In this document: positions 4,872-5,291 of the stretch, piece by piece
How positions within the stretch are numbered: the first letter of the stretch is position 1
How the letters are laid out: each line of letters opens with the position of its first letter
From: Gammaproteobacteria bacterium
GTDB taxonomy: Bacteria; Pseudomonadota; Gammaproteobacteria; Chromatiales; Chromatiaceae
Length of the DNA stretch: 5,291 bases
Assembly (NCBI GenBank): GCA_013041975.1
Contig: JABDQZ010000282.1
Span: 1-5,291, forward strand
Direction of reading: 5' to 3'
Made by a program: the position numbers and the translations under genes
Notes under the pieces: generated by a model
Database searches by the model: none
The model's input: the letters and a program-made list of their open reading frames with translations, nothing else
Told to the model about the DNA's origin: nothing

Positions 4872-5291
4872 TTAACGAAAGCGTGACTGCATGCGCTGAC
4901 GCTGCATTTGCTGCCTGAAATACTGGCGGTAATAAACCAATGCACTGCTGCCATTGGCAGACACATCGTATACTTTCCAGCCGTTGTTACCCTTGTACAG
5001 ACGAAAATCAAGACGTGCCGGATAGCCACCACGATTCAAAATCGCTATGCTCAATTCCACCTGCCCCTTTCCCTGAACTTTTGGAGCCAGGTATTTCACC
5101 TGCTGACTTTTAAAGGACGACAGCTTTTGGGCCATGGTGGAAAGAAACTGTGTTTTCAGTTGCTGCTCCATCATCATCTTCTGTCGATCAGACAGGCGCA
5201 TATAACGACCACCTGCAGCCCATTTCGTCATGTAGGCGAAATCAAAATAAGGTGAAATTTCCTTGTCCAGAAAAGCAGCAATCAACTGACG
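4872..5291 (-). CDS. MlaC/Ttg2D-family phospholipid-binding transport protein (5' part outside window)
   Basis: This is the C-terminal 139 residues of a gene entering from the right edge; the frame is open through 5291 (first visible codons read RQLIAAFLDKE), so the TTG at 5285 is an internal Leu, not a start. The family carries phospholipids across the periplasm between outer-membrane and inner-membrane Mla complexes. Supporting motifs (numbered from the first visible codon) are ISPYFDFAYMTKWAAG (12-27), a helix with RLSDRQKMMMEQQL (32-45), and a beta region ending WKVYDVSANGSSALVYYRQY (98-117). The last block is highly characteristic of MlaC/Ttg2D proteins. The C-terminal tail (RQQMQRQRMQSRFR, 119 onward) is strongly basic. 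The signal peptide should lie outside the window. It is last in its transcription unit here, with no mlaB or BolA-like gene downstream and a convergent retropepsin gene instead. Whether mlaFED lie upstream cannot be seen. Confidence 0.85.
   Translation of the reverse strand, partial: RQLIAAFLDKEISPYFDFAYMTKWAAGGRYMRLSDRQKMMMEQQLKTQFLSTMAQKLSSFKSQQVKYLAPKVQGKGQVELSIAILNRGGYPARLDFRLYKGNNGWKVYDVSANGSSALVYYRQYFRQQMQRQRMQSRFR

Noticed and set aside
4908..5255. Plus-strand 115-codon open frame
   Set aside because: Antisense to the mlaC-like gene, with no recognisable motif or ribosome-binding site.

Overview
The window looks like chromosomal DNA of a gammaproteobacterium with a moderate, visually mid-40s % GC content. 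The taxonomic call rests on three things: an MlaC/Ttg2D-type lipid-transport protein, a membrane-anchored DTGA-type retropepsin, and a lysine-tailed HU-family protein of a kind I associate with that class. I see no tRNA, rRNA, CRISPR array, transposase or phage gene, so this reads as ordinary chromosome and not as an obvious island.

Left half (1-3417, all on the minus strand): a compact three-gene set transcribed right to left. The first gene encodes a 585-residue protein with a degenerate cyclic-nucleotide-binding (CNB) domain, a second CNB domain with an intact phosphate-binding cassette, a rhodanese-like domain whose catalytic Cys is Ser, and a long acidic coiled coil. After 43 nt comes a 334-residue coiled-coil protein with one membrane segment near its C-terminus. 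Only 3 nt further on is the start of a PfkB-family sugar kinase that strikingly resembles ketohexokinase (fructokinase). It runs off the left edge. The two coiled-coil proteins could form a membrane-tethered, nucleotide-sensing scaffold; that is inference, and I know of no described system with this composition.

Middle (3418-3758): an AT-rich 341-nt divergent regulatory region with homopolymeric A and T runs, candidate promoters in both directions, an imperfect 20-bp dyad, and a 14-bp perfect palindrome just before the ribosome-binding site of the rightward gene.

Right half: the plus-strand HU-like nucleoid protein gene (3759-4145) ends at a strong intrinsic terminator with a UCCG tetraloop. 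A separate plus-strand gene follows for a single-pass membrane retropepsin (4288-4809). It converges, across a C/G-rich palindrome, on the 3' part of a minus-strand mlaC-like gene that runs off the right edge.

The most notable points are the CNB/pseudo-rhodanese/coiled-coil module with its co-transcribed membrane partner and kinase, the lysine-rich tail and enlarged arm of the HU-like protein, and several palindromes in the leaders and gene ends.
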